Source of the DNA: Chloroflexota bacterium
GTDB lineage: Bacteria; Chloroflexota; Dehalococcoidia; SZUA-161
Assembly: GCA_003229915.1 (NCBI GenBank)
Contig: QIGA01000102.1
Coordinates: 1-8,557, forward strand
Direction: 5' to 3'
DNA length: 8,557 nt
A program made the translations under genes and the position numbers. Under the pieces are notes generated by a model, which saw nothing but the letters and a program-made list of their open reading frames with translations, did not search any database and had not been told where the DNA came from. Below are positions 1 to 5,966 of this stretch, one piece after another; within the stretch, counting starts at the first letter, position 1; each line of letters opens with the position of its first letter.

Positions 1-147
1 GCCAAGCCACCTGCCACAGGTCCGTCAGCGGGAAAGACAATCAACCAGGACGATTTCAACAGGATTTGTTCGCTGTATTATCAAAGGCGGGGCTGGAATA
101 AGGACGGCATTCCCCCGGCTGAGGTGGAGAAGAAGTTCAACGACTAG
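1..147 (+). CDS. Aldehyde:ferredoxin oxidoreductase, C-terminal end (partial)
   Basis: This is the last 48 codons of a gene that begins before the window, in frame 1, ending at TAG 145-147. The visible residues include DDFNRICSLYYQRRGWNKDG followed by IPPAEVEKKF. An acidic stretch, a tyrosine pair and RGW-x-x-x-G-(I/V)-P near the C-terminus are typical of tungsten-dependent aldehyde:ferredoxin oxidoreductases (AOR family), where this is the end of domain 3. Family members oxidise aldehydes to acids and reduce ferredoxin in the cytoplasm of anaerobes. The tungstopterin and 4Fe-4S ligands lie upstream and cannot be checked. The next gene starts 26 nt downstream on the same strand, so the two may be co-transcribed. 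The assignment rests on a short tail and is moderately sure. Confidence 0.72.
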   Translation, partial: AKPPATGPSAGKTINQDDFNRICSLYYQRRGWNKDGIPPAEVEKKFND

Positions 148-173
148 CTTCTACAACGCCCAGGAGGTGAGTT

Positions 174-1220
174 TTGGCTGCTAGAGCAGGCGCGGTGGTT
201 CTTCTCGTTGCGCTGGTCTTCTCCCTTGTCTTGAGTATCGGCTGCGGTAGTGAAGAGGTAAAAGCTCCACTATACGGCCCACCCCAGGTTCACCTCCCTC
301 AAGATGAAGGGGCCCACCCCGAGTTCGGGGTCGAGTGGTGGTATTTGAATTTGTTCCTAACCGATTCCGTGGGTCGGGAGTATACAGCCATGCTGGCCTA
401 TTTCAACACCGGACTCAAGATACTCTCGATTTCCGACGTGGAGGCAGAGCGCTTTTACCCTGAGGCCTCCTTCTCGATCCCAGACTATGCCGAAGGAATT
501 CTAGACCTTCGCTGGGGAACTACCGACCGCTGGTATCGAACCGACCCTGGTTCACTTTCCTATCGCCTCGAAGCAAATGGAACCGAAATCGGCCTCGATT
601 TGGATCTCAGTTCAGAGAAGCCACCTCTCCTGGTGGGCGGTGACGGCTTGATTGAATGGACTGACGGGAGTTCATATTACTACTCCCTCACCCGGCTTCA
701 AGTTGAGGGCCAGATTGAGCTTGCCGGGAGGACGATTGATGTCGAGGGGATCGGCTGGATGGATCACCAGTGGATGGATTCATTGAGTGGGCGTGGATGG
801 GACTGGTTCTCCGTTCAGTTGGATAACGATACCGAGATCATCTTCTGGCAAATCATTAACCCCGACGAATCGATTGAGTCGCTGGATATGACGATCATGT
901 TCCCCGACAGCTCGATTTACCGCACCGAGGACCTCACGGTGGAGAAGCTAGACTCCTGGGTTTCTCCCGAAACCGGCAATGAGTACGGAATCCTCTGGCG
1001 AGTTCGAGAGGAGACTCACAATCTGGATCTGGAGATCAGGACCCGCTACCCCGAACAGGAGATCAGGGTGTTCACAGACTTTGTGGGCGTGGACTTCAAC
1101 TTCTGGGAGGGAGGCACTACGGTATCGGGTCGTCTGGACGGACAAGACGTCTCCGGCACTGGCTACGCTGAGCTGGTCCGCCCCCCGCCAGGCGTACCTG
1201 AGGAGGTCCTAAATCCCTAG
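174..1220 (+). CDS. Secreted lipoprotein with CrtC/AttH-like lipocalin domains
   Basis: The 348-residue protein starts at TTG 174. That start is chosen because AGGAGG at 162-167 sits 6 nt upstream; the GTG inside the ribosome site (167) runs into a stop at once. Residues 6-23 form a hydrophobic signal segment ending in SIGC, a loose lipobox with Cys24 as the likely lipidated residue (position -3 is Ser, not Leu). The mature part has the hallmarks of the CrtC N-terminal / Lipocalin_9 family: VEWWY at 53-57, the beta strand at 70-78, SYYYSLTRLQ at 167-176, GWMDHQW at 194-200 and GWDWFSVQLDND at 208-219. Relatives are annotated as carotenoid 1,2-hydratase or AttH-like secreted hydrolases; the fold is two lipocalin-like barrels that bind hydrophobic ligands. 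No carotenoid genes are nearby, so a hydratase role is not supported. It ends 18 nt from the convergent short-chain dehydrogenase. Confidence 0.82.
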   Translation: MAARAGAVVLLVALVFSLVLSIGCGSEEVKAPLYGPPQVHLPQDEGAHPEFGVEWWYLNLFLTDSVGREYTAMLAYFNTGLKILSISDVEAERFYPEASFSIPDYAEGILDLRWGTTDRWYRTDPGSLSYRLEANGTEIGLDLDLSSEKPPLLVGGDGLIEWTDGSSYYYSLTRLQVEGQIELAGRTIDVEGIGWMDHQWMDSLSGRGWDWFSVQLDNDTEIIFWQIINPDESIESLDMTIMFPDSSIYRTEDLTVEKLDSWVSPETGNEYGILWRVREETHNLDLEIRTRYPEQEIRVFTDFVGVDFNFWEGGTTVSGRLDGQDVSGTGYAELVRPPPGVPEEVLNP

Positions 1221-1238
1221 GAATGACCAGCAAACCTC

Positions 1239-2027
1239 TTAGGACTGCCCCATCACCTCCAGCGCGAATTGGTTGACTGGATTGGCAAGGGTCAATCCGC
1301 CATCTACGACGATGGTCTGTCCCGTTAGATAACTCGCTCCCGGAGAAGCCAGAAAAGTCGCCAGTTCAGCGATATCCTCTGGTTCGCCAAACCTGTCTGC
1401 GGGTATCTTTTTGTAAAAGTCAGGCGAAATCTCGATTAGAAGTTGCGACATCGGCGTTCTTATGACCCCAGGGGCGATCGCGTTAGCTGTGATCCCCTTG
1501 TCGGCTACCTCAAGCGCCAGCGTTTTGGTAAAGCCAATGACTGCTGCCTTGGCAGCAGCGTAGTGAATTCCTAGAACCTGGCCTTGCACTCCATCTACCG
1601 ATGAGATGTTAATTATTCTACCGCCTTCCTTCATGGACCCCACAACAGCTCTGGAAAAGAAGAACGTACCGCCGCAATGAACGTCCAGCGTCCTCAACCA
1701 GTCCACTGTTACCATATCGACAAGAGAGTTATTCCCCACGAACATACCCGCGCAGTTGACCAGAATATCCACGTTGCCCAACTTCTCCGCTGTCTCCTTG
1801 ACTGTCTGGTTCACCTGCTCTTCTACGCTGACATCGCATTGAATCGCCAGAGCTTTGCCGTTCAGACTTTCAACCTCACGCGCTACTGCCCTTGCGCCTT
1901 CCAGGTTCATGTCGATAATAGATACGATCGCTCCCTCTTGCGCAAGCTGCAGTGCGACAGCCCTGCCGATACCAGAAGCCGCCCCTGTCACCAGCGCGAC
2001 TCTACCGCTCAATTTTCCTTGGCCCAT
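1239..2027 (-). CDS. SDR-family NAD(P)-dependent oxidoreductase (FabG-like)
   Basis: A 262-residue classical short-chain dehydrogenase of normal length. It shows the Rossmann glycine motif TGAASGIG (14-21), NCAG at 91-94 in place of NNAG, and the catalytic Ser142/Ser143, Tyr156 and Lys160 (YAAAK). Asp39 at the end of the second strand favours NAD over NADP. The helix-4 Asn of the usual catalytic tetrad appears as His117 (DVHCGG), a change seen in some SDR branches. APGVIRTPM at 185-193 and the VDGG motif near the C-terminus are standard. Substrate cannot be read from sequence; FabG-type ketoacyl reductases and sugar or polyol dehydrogenases are all possible. The ATG at 2027 has GGAG very close and AAAGGA about 10 nt upstream. 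It lies 129 nt after the flavodiiron gene in the same direction and converges on the lipoprotein gene. Confidence 0.88.
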   Translation of the reverse strand: MGQGKLSGRVALVTGAASGIGRAVALQLAQEGAIVSIIDMNLEGARAVAREVESLNGKALAIQCDVSVEEQVNQTVKETAEKLGNVDILVNCAGMFVGNNSLVDMVTVDWLRTLDVHCGGTFFFSRAVVGSMKEGGRIINISSVDGVQGQVLGIHYAAAKAAVIGFTKTLALEVADKGITANAIAPGVIRTPMSQLLIEISPDFYKKIPADRFGEPEDIAELATFLASPGASYLTGQTIVVDGGLTLANPVNQFALEVMGQS

Positions 2028-2096
2028 TCTCCACGTCCTTTCTCGCTGGTGCTCCTCGCAATAACATCGGCCAAGTAGCAGAGGTGTGCCGAGCGA

Positions 2097-2148
2097 AACC
2101 CACCGTTATCCGCATCTGGCTGGTGGGTTCCGTTTCACTTCACCCACC
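2097..2148 (-). other. Three-part inverted repeat able to form two exclusive hairpins
   Basis: In the 129-nt gap between the flavodiiron gene and the short-chain dehydrogenase there are three related 7-8 nt blocks. On the plus strand they are AACCCACC (2097-2104), GGTGGGTT (2122-2129) and ACCCACC (2142-2148). The middle block can pair with either neighbour (8 bp with a 17-nt loop, or 7 bp with a 12-nt loop), so the transcript could switch between two stem-loops. Neither stem is followed by a clear U-run, so simple termination is not shown. It could be an attenuator-like or mRNA-processing element, or chance repetition. Confidence 0.35.
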
Positions 2149-2156
2149 CTACCCTT

Positions 2157-3338
2157 CTACTGCGCCACCTTCTTAGCTATCACCCTGCCGAAGTCAATAC
2201 ATTTCTGGATTTCGTCTGCGCCGGGCACGAATTTGAAGGCGATGTCTGAGTCCACAAGCTCAACGCCAGCCTGACCCAACTCCTGTTCTATCGCCTTTAC
2301 TGCACCCCCGGCCCAGCCGTGTGAGCCAAAGGCCGCTCCGATCTTCCCCCTTGGCTTGAGCCCTTTGACGTAACAGAGGAAGCCAGCAACAGAGGGGAAC
2401 ATCCCGTTGTTCAAAGTGGGAGACCCCACCAGAATAGCCCTCGTATCAAGCACCTCTTTGATTATGTCGCTCTGGTCGGACTTGGTCAGATTATAGAGCT
2501 TGGCCTCAACGCCCTCAGAGATAATGCCCTCAACCAGCGCGTGCGCCATCTTCTCCGTGCTTCCCCACATAGTGTCATATATCACCAGCGCCTTGTTCTT
2601 TGTCTCACCCTTGCCCCACGAGGCATAAGCATTGACAATAGTCTCAAGGTGGGAGCGCCAGATGACACCGTGACTGGGAGCGACCATACGAATACCCAAT
2701 CCCCCGAGTTTATCGAGGGCTCTCCCTACCAAGTCGCCGAAGGGCATCAGTATATTGGCGTAGTACTTGGCCGACTCAGGCATGATTACATCCAGGCCTA
2801 CCTCATCATCGAATCTAGCCGAGGTGGCGAGGTGCTGCCCAAAGACATCCATCGAAAACAGGATTCTATCCTCCACAAGGTATGAGCACATGGAATCAGG
2901 CCAGTGCAGCATTGGGGTGGGAACGAATACAAGCTTCCTCTTGCCCAAGTCAAGCTCGCTGCCCTCTTTTACGGTTTCAAAGGGCCAGTTTGAGTGAAAG
3001 GTTTTCTGGAGGCCGCCCTCCCCGAACTTCTCCAGGGTTACCAGTTTCGCATTCTTGGCCTCCCTCATTATCATGGGCAGGGAGCCCGAATGATCCATCT
3101 CCACATGGTTCGACACTACATAGTCAATATCCTCCGGGGACACGATCTCTTTGACCCTGGCCAACATCTGATCATAGAAAGGCGCTTTCACGGTATCTAT
3201 CAGGGCTATCTTCTCGTCGACTACTAGATACGCATTGTAGGTAGTGCCCAGATGTGTGGAATAGCCGTGGAAATTCCTGATGTTCCAGTCGACAGCCCCG
3301 ACCCAGTATACCCCTTCACTCAGCGTAGCTTGGCTCAA
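2157..3338 (-). CDS. Flavodiiron protein (FprA / rubredoxin:oxygen oxidoreductase type)
   Basis: A 393-residue cytoplasmic A-type flavoprotein that reduces O2 to water and/or NO to N2O, usually taking electrons from rubredoxin or a related carrier. The N-terminal metallo-beta-lactamase-like domain (about 1-245) has the complete diiron ligand set: His78, Glu80 and Asp82 within NHVEMDHSG, then His145 (LHWPDSM), Asp164 (SMDVFG) and His223 (PSHGVIWR). The C-terminal flavodoxin domain (about 248-393) has the FMN phosphate loop YDTMWGSTEKMA at 254-265 and further FMN-contact loops near SPTLNNGMFP. There is no rubredoxin or flavin-reductase extension, so this is the minimal class A form. The start is TTG at 3338, chosen because GGGAGG lies 8 nt upstream and the N-terminus matches the family. 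It follows the TusA-like gene after 136 nt. The role here is most likely oxidative or nitrosative defence. Confidence 0.95.
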   Translation of the reverse strand: MSQATLSEGVYWVGAVDWNIRNFHGYSTHLGTTYNAYLVVDEKIALIDTVKAPFYDQMLARVKEIVSPEDIDYVVSNHVEMDHSGSLPMIMREAKNAKLVTLEKFGEGGLQKTFHSNWPFETVKEGSELDLGKRKLVFVPTPMLHWPDSMCSYLVEDRILFSMDVFGQHLATSARFDDEVGLDVIMPESAKYYANILMPFGDLVGRALDKLGGLGIRMVAPSHGVIWRSHLETIVNAYASWGKGETKNKALVIYDTMWGSTEKMAHALVEGIISEGVEAKLYNLTKSDQSDIIKEVLDTRAILVGSPTLNNGMFPSVAGFLCYVKGLKPRGKIGAAFGSHGWAGGAVKAIEQELGQAGVELVDSDIAFKFVPGADEIQKCIDFGRVIAKKVAQ

Positions 3339-3474
3339 GAAAATTGCCTCCCCTTAGTGATTTAGCCTGATCGTCCACGTCCGCTAAATACTCTAAAGGA
3401 CGGCAGAAGCGACCATATCGGGGCCAAGACACAGGCCTACGAATTTGCAGCGAAGTCCGTCGGGACTCGATCTC

Positions 3475-3711
3475 CTATTTCTGCTTGGTTTTTCTGACAT
3501 ACACTTTGTACTCACCAGATTCTTCCTCAATGCCCAGCAACTCATTGCCCGTCATGTTGCACCAGGCGGGCATATCCTCCTTTATCCCTTCATCATCAGC
3601 CAGGATTTCCAGAACCTGCCCCTCCTCCATCTCGTTGAGCTTTTTAGCGGTGTGGGCAATAGGAATGGGACAATACAGCCCAATGCAATCTAAGGTGGCA
3701 TCTGCTCTCAT
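3475..3711 (-). CDS. TusA-family sulfur carrier protein
   Basis: A 78-residue TusA/SirA-like protein of full family length. The signature CPxP is CPIPI with Cys14 as the persulfide-carrying residue at the start of helix 1; Cys9 precedes it and a further Cys51 lies in PAWCNMTGNEL, the pattern seen in TusA-like proteins that travel with DsrE partners. GQVLEILADDEG at 31-42 is the usual second strand. The ATG at 3711 has GGAGG 7 nt upstream, 15 nt after the DsrE-like stop, so the two are surely co-transcribed. Family role: accept sulfane sulfur from a desulfurase, rhodanese or DsrE protein and pass it on. Here it probably belongs to the sulfur relay feeding the NifU scaffold, or to sulfur trafficking with the DsrE-like protein; which partner it uses is not shown. 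Confidence 0.9.
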   Translation of the reverse strand: MRADATLDCIGLYCPIPIAHTAKKLNEMEEGQVLEILADDEGIKEDMPAWCNMTGNELLGIEEESGEYKVYVRKTKQK

Positions 3712-3726
3712 AGCTCTGCCTCCGCC

Positions 3727-4032
3727 TTAAACGAATAGGTTGATCTTGGGCTCTCTTGCTTTAGCCAAGTAGGTAGCCACTCCACAATAGCTGCCTGCCT
3801 CAGGAATGAATGCTTCCTTTGAAATACCCATCATCCCCATGGAGGTTGTGCAGGCCATAAACTTGACCCCCATGCCCTTGGCCAAGTCTATCACCTCTTC
3901 AAGTGCCGGCAACCTGGCATCCTTCATCAGCCTCAACATCATCCACTTCCCCAGCCCTGACATGTGGAACTTGGACAGGGGGGCAGTCTTTTCGGGCCAC
4001 CTCGATTCACGCGGGGTAACCTTTTCCGGCAC
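3727..4032 (-). CDS. Half-length DsrE-like protein (DsrE2 type, N-terminal half absent)
   Basis: The real start is GTG at 4032, with AAGGAGG (4039-4045) 6 nt upstream; this gives 101 residues. A longer open frame to 4143 overlaps the zinc-ribbon gene and its extra residues look unlike the family. The match to DsrE/DsrF/DrsH-like (DsrE2) proteins covers the second half only: the Met-rich HMSGLGKWMMLRLMKD (about 23-38), LPALEEVIDLAKGMGVKFMA (41-60), the conserved cysteine Cys61 in ACTTSMGMMG, and YCGVATYL with Cys83. Full DsrE2 proteins are about 150-165 residues and begin with a beta strand and helix carrying VFSGDLDKA-like sequence and a membrane-like strand; nothing like that is found here or just upstream in any frame. 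Either a half-domain that works with a partner, or a truncated gene kept in frame. Sulfur-relay function is inferred from the cysteine and from the TusA-like neighbour. Confidence 0.8.
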   Translation of the reverse strand: MPEKVTPRESRWPEKTAPLSKFHMSGLGKWMMLRLMKDARLPALEEVIDLAKGMGVKFMACTTSMGMMGISKEAFIPEAGSYCGVATYLAKAREPKINLFV

Positions 4033-4038
4033 GATAGG

Positions 4039-4045
4039 CCTCCTT
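4039..4045 (-). promoter_or_regulatory. Ribosome binding site deciding the DsrE-like start
   Basis: AAGGAGG overlaps the last two bases of the zinc-ribbon stop codon and lies 6 nt before GTG 4032. An ATG at 4053 in the same frame lies inside the zinc-ribbon gene and has no such site at the right distance, so the GTG start is preferred. Confidence 0.7.
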
Positions 4046-4235
4046 ACTTCCATTCCAGTTCGCCCCCACACTGGGGACAGACAGTCGCCTCCCTTTTCAC
4101 TGCTATCTGGCACTTTGCACAGTATCGCAGAGTAACGCCACAAGGTTGACAGACAGGAAATACAGCTTCGGTAATTCCCCCATCACAATAGGGGCAAGCA
4201 CGCTTCTCTACCTTTTGCTTTGGTTCTTCACTCAT
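4044..4235 (-). CDS. Small double zinc-ribbon protein
   Basis: A 63-residue protein with four CxxC knuckles: Cys14/Cys17, Cys29/Cys32, Cys39/Cys42 and Cys53/Cys56. The first pair set (ACPYC ... CQPCG) and the second (YCAKC ... CPQCG) make two zinc ribbons, or one four-cysteine metal site each, joined by VTLR. The N-terminus is charged and likely disordered. There is no catalytic domain and no membrane segment, so it is probably an adaptor or metal-binding accessory protein. ATG 4235 overlaps the end of the nifU-like gene by 8 nt and uses GGGAGG 6 nt upstream, so translation is likely coupled. The position between an Fe-S scaffold and DsrE/TusA suggests a role in Fe-S or sulfur transfer, perhaps binding Fe-S instead of Zn, but no function is known to me. 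Confidence 0.85.
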   Translation of the reverse strand: MSEEPKQKVEKRACPYCDGGITEAVFPVCQPCGVTLRYCAKCQIAVKREATVCPQCGGELEWK

Positions 4236-4644
4236 CTTCGTCCTCCCTCCTTCTCCTGGTTTTCACCTTTATGCCCTGCTTCTCAAGGTAATTATCTATA
4301 GCCCTATTCAACGCCTGAGCACCGAGGTTGGAGCAGTGGTTCTTGTTCTTAGGCAATCCTCCCAGTTCCTTAGCCACCACCGCAGGTGTGATCTTTCTCG
4401 CCTCCTCCAGTGTCTTCCCTATAGCCATCTCGCTCACTATGCTGGAAACAGCGATGGCAGCCCCACAGCCAAACGTCTTGAACTTGACGTCGCTGAGGCG
4501 GTTGTCGTTCACCTTGATGTAGAAGGTCATCAGGTCCCCGCACACGGGGTTACCCTCCTCGCCGATGCCATCGGCGTCCTCTATCTCCCCAACGTTGCGG
4601 GGGTTCATAAAGTGATCCATAACCTTTTCGCTATAAGCAGGCAT
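4228..4644 (-). CDS. NifU/IscU-type iron-sulfur cluster scaffold
   Basis: A 138-residue scaffold protein, start ATG 4644 (MPAYSEKVMDHFMNPRNVG), one nt after the NifS-like stop with GGGGGAG just upstream. A longer open frame reaches into the upstream gene but adds non-family residues. All three cluster cysteines are present: Cys35 in GNPVCGD, with the conserved Asp37 that favours cluster release; Cys60 in TFGCGAAIAVSS; and Cys104 in NKNHCSNLG. The last motif differs from the classical LPPxKxHCS: here it reads LPKNKNHCS, so the IscS/HscA recognition segment is altered. The protein ends in a highly charged tail of arginines then acids (130-138), which is encoded by the purine-rich ribosome site of the next gene. 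It is the assembly platform for Fe-S clusters, and its usual partner is the desulfurase encoded immediately upstream. Confidence 0.94.
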   Translation of the reverse strand: MPAYSEKVMDHFMNPRNVGEIEDADGIGEEGNPVCGDLMTFYIKVNDNRLSDVKFKTFGCGAAIAVSSIVSEMAIGKTLEEARKITPAVVAKELGGLPKNKNHCSNLGAQALNRAIDNYLEKQGIKVKTRRRREDEDE

Positions 4645-4645
4645 C

Positions 4646-5833
4646 TTAGCTCCCCCTCTTCTGCTCTTTAGAGAATTTAGCATATAATGGCGATATCGCC
4701 CGCAGCCTGTCAACGATAGGCGGCAGCACTTCTAGGACATAATCAATATCCTCCTCGGTATTAGTAACGCCGAGACTGAAAAGCAGCGAGCCATGCGCTA
4801 TCTCATGAGGAATCCCCATAGCGAGGAGGACATGTGAGGCTTTTAGCGCCTTGGAGGTGCAGGCGGAACCGCTGGCTGCGGCTATCCCTTGATGCCCAAG
4901 GAGCATGAGCATGGACTCCCCTTCGATGAACTCGATACAAAAGCTGGCAGTGCCGGGGAGGCGCTGTGTGGGATGCCCGGTCAGGAACACACGCTCGATT
5001 CGGGACGGCAAGACCTCAATCAGCTTGTCGCGTAGTGCTGAAAGGCGTTCAACCCTGGCTCCCATCTCCTTGCTGGATAGCTCCGAGGCTTTCCCCAAGC
5101 CCACAATTGCAGGCACGTTCTCGGTCCCGGCCCTCCGGCCCCCCTCCTGCACACCACCCTCAAGAAAGGGAAGAATACGCACCCCTCTTTTGACCCAGAG
5201 AGCGCCAACACCCTTGGGGCCGTAAAACTGATTGCCAGCCAGGCTCAGTGCGCCTACACCTAGATCCTTGACATCCACAGGGACAGTGCCCGCAGTGGCT
5301 ACAGCATCGGTGTGAAAGATAGCCCCGGCTTCTTTCACGAACCTTGCTATCTCCCTGATGGGCTGTATCGTGCCGACTTCGCTGTTGGCGTGCATAATGG
5401 AGATCAGAACTGTGTCCTCCCTGACGCTGCGGGCAACTTCCTCGGGGTCCACCATGCCGTACTTATCCACCGGCACCAGGGTAAGCTCGAAACCCTGTTT
5501 CTCAAGAGTTCGCGCCGAATGCAATACCGAGAAGTGCTCGATAGCTGAGATGACAATATGCCTGCCCTTGGATTGCCGCGCTGTCGCCAGTCCCTTGATA
5601 GCGAAGTTATTCGACTCACTGCCACTGGCGGTGAATACGATCTCCTCGGGTTCAGCACCGATCAGAGCCGCTACCTTAACACGCGCGTCTTCTATCGCCT
5701 CCCTGGCCTCGTCCCCCCAACTGTGCAGAGATTGAGGGTTACCATAGATCTCTTTCTGATAAGGCAGCATTGCCTCCAGCACTTCAGGCAACACTGGGGT
5801 TGTGGCAGCGTTATCCAAGTAAACCTTCCGCAT
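4646..5833 (-). CDS. NifS/IscS-like protein lacking the PLP lysine
   Basis: A 395-residue class V aminotransferase-fold protein, full length for NifS/IscS. Retained features: YLDNAATTPV (5-14), TASGSESNN (68-76), His100 (SAIEHFSV), HANSEVGTIQP (148-158), Asp176 (HTDAV), GPKGVGALWVKRG (205-217), GGRRAGTENVPA (231-242) and the mobile-loop cysteine Cys325 in GSACTS. Altered features: the usual SxHK that forms the internal aldimine reads AGNQ, so the PLP lysine is Gln202 (codon CAG at 5228-5230) and the PLP-stacking-side histidine is Asn201. The Gln that normally contacts PLP is Ala179, and the Arg of the HSSIRFS motif that binds the substrate carboxylate is Leu351 (HGSLLFS). The frame is open throughout. 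A normal PLP-dependent desulfurase reaction is therefore unlikely; it may act as a persulfide carrier or structural partner of NifU. A lysine-less IscS has been described in Archaeoglobus fulgidus, to my recollection. ATG 5833 has GGAGG about 5-6 nt upstream. Confidence 0.92.
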   Translation of the reverse strand: MRKVYLDNAATTPVLPEVLEAMLPYQKEIYGNPQSLHSWGDEAREAIEDARVKVAALIGAEPEEIVFTASGSESNNFAIKGLATARQSKGRHIVISAIEHFSVLHSARTLEKQGFELTLVPVDKYGMVDPEEVARSVREDTVLISIMHANSEVGTIQPIREIARFVKEAGAIFHTDAVATAGTVPVDVKDLGVGALSLAGNQFYGPKGVGALWVKRGVRILPFLEGGVQEGGRRAGTENVPAIVGLGKASELSSKEMGARVERLSALRDKLIEVLPSRIERVFLTGHPTQRLPGTASFCIEFIEGESMLMLLGHQGIAAASGSACTSKALKASHVLLAMGIPHEIAHGSLLFSLGVTNTEEDIDYVLEVLPPIVDRLRAISPLYAKFSKEQKRGS

Positions 5834-5966
5834 TTCCTTCCTCCTGAGCAGCTACATCATAACCCACATCCAGCCACTGCGCCATACCCCCAGCCACACC
5901 CCAGTGCCCGCATATCCCTCAAGTGCTCCTCTTGCCCCCTCAACTGGGAGGCTACTTGGCTGCCTC
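5811..5966 (-). pseudogene. Probable frameshifted rhodanese remnant
   Basis: Between the Cys-tailed small gene and the NifS-like gene, one minus-strand frame reads GGMAQWLDVGYDVAA at about 5845-5891 and ends at TAA 5811-5813, inside the NifS-like gene by 23 nt. This closely matches the C-terminal end of single-domain rhodanese sulfurtransferases (GG-M/I-x-x-W-x-x-x-GY-x-V). Just upstream, other frames give LEGYAGT (about 5904-5926) and VASQLRG (about 5933-5955), which fit the preceding rhodanese helix, so the segment seems broken by at least two shifts, one near a run of five G (5887-5891). No catalytic-cysteine loop or N-terminal half is visible. Alternatives are chance resemblance, or sequencing errors in a real gene whose N-terminus overlaps the upstream ORF. 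Confidence 0.38.

Noticed and set aside
1206..1245. GTCCTAA / TTAGGAC inverted repeat between the convergent lipoprotein and dehydrogenase genes, as a bidirectional terminator.
   Set aside because: Only 7 pairs around a 26-nt loop, overlapping both coding ends, with no U-run on either side.
3378..3402. CGTCC / GGACG dyad in the gap before the flavodiiron gene, as a promoter operator.
   Set aside because: Arms are only 5 nt and no convincing -35/-10 pair lies nearby.
4033..4143. Longer N-terminus for the DsrE-like gene.
   Set aside because: The extra residues are read out of frame through the zinc-ribbon gene and do not resemble DsrE; the strong ribosome site supports GTG 4032.
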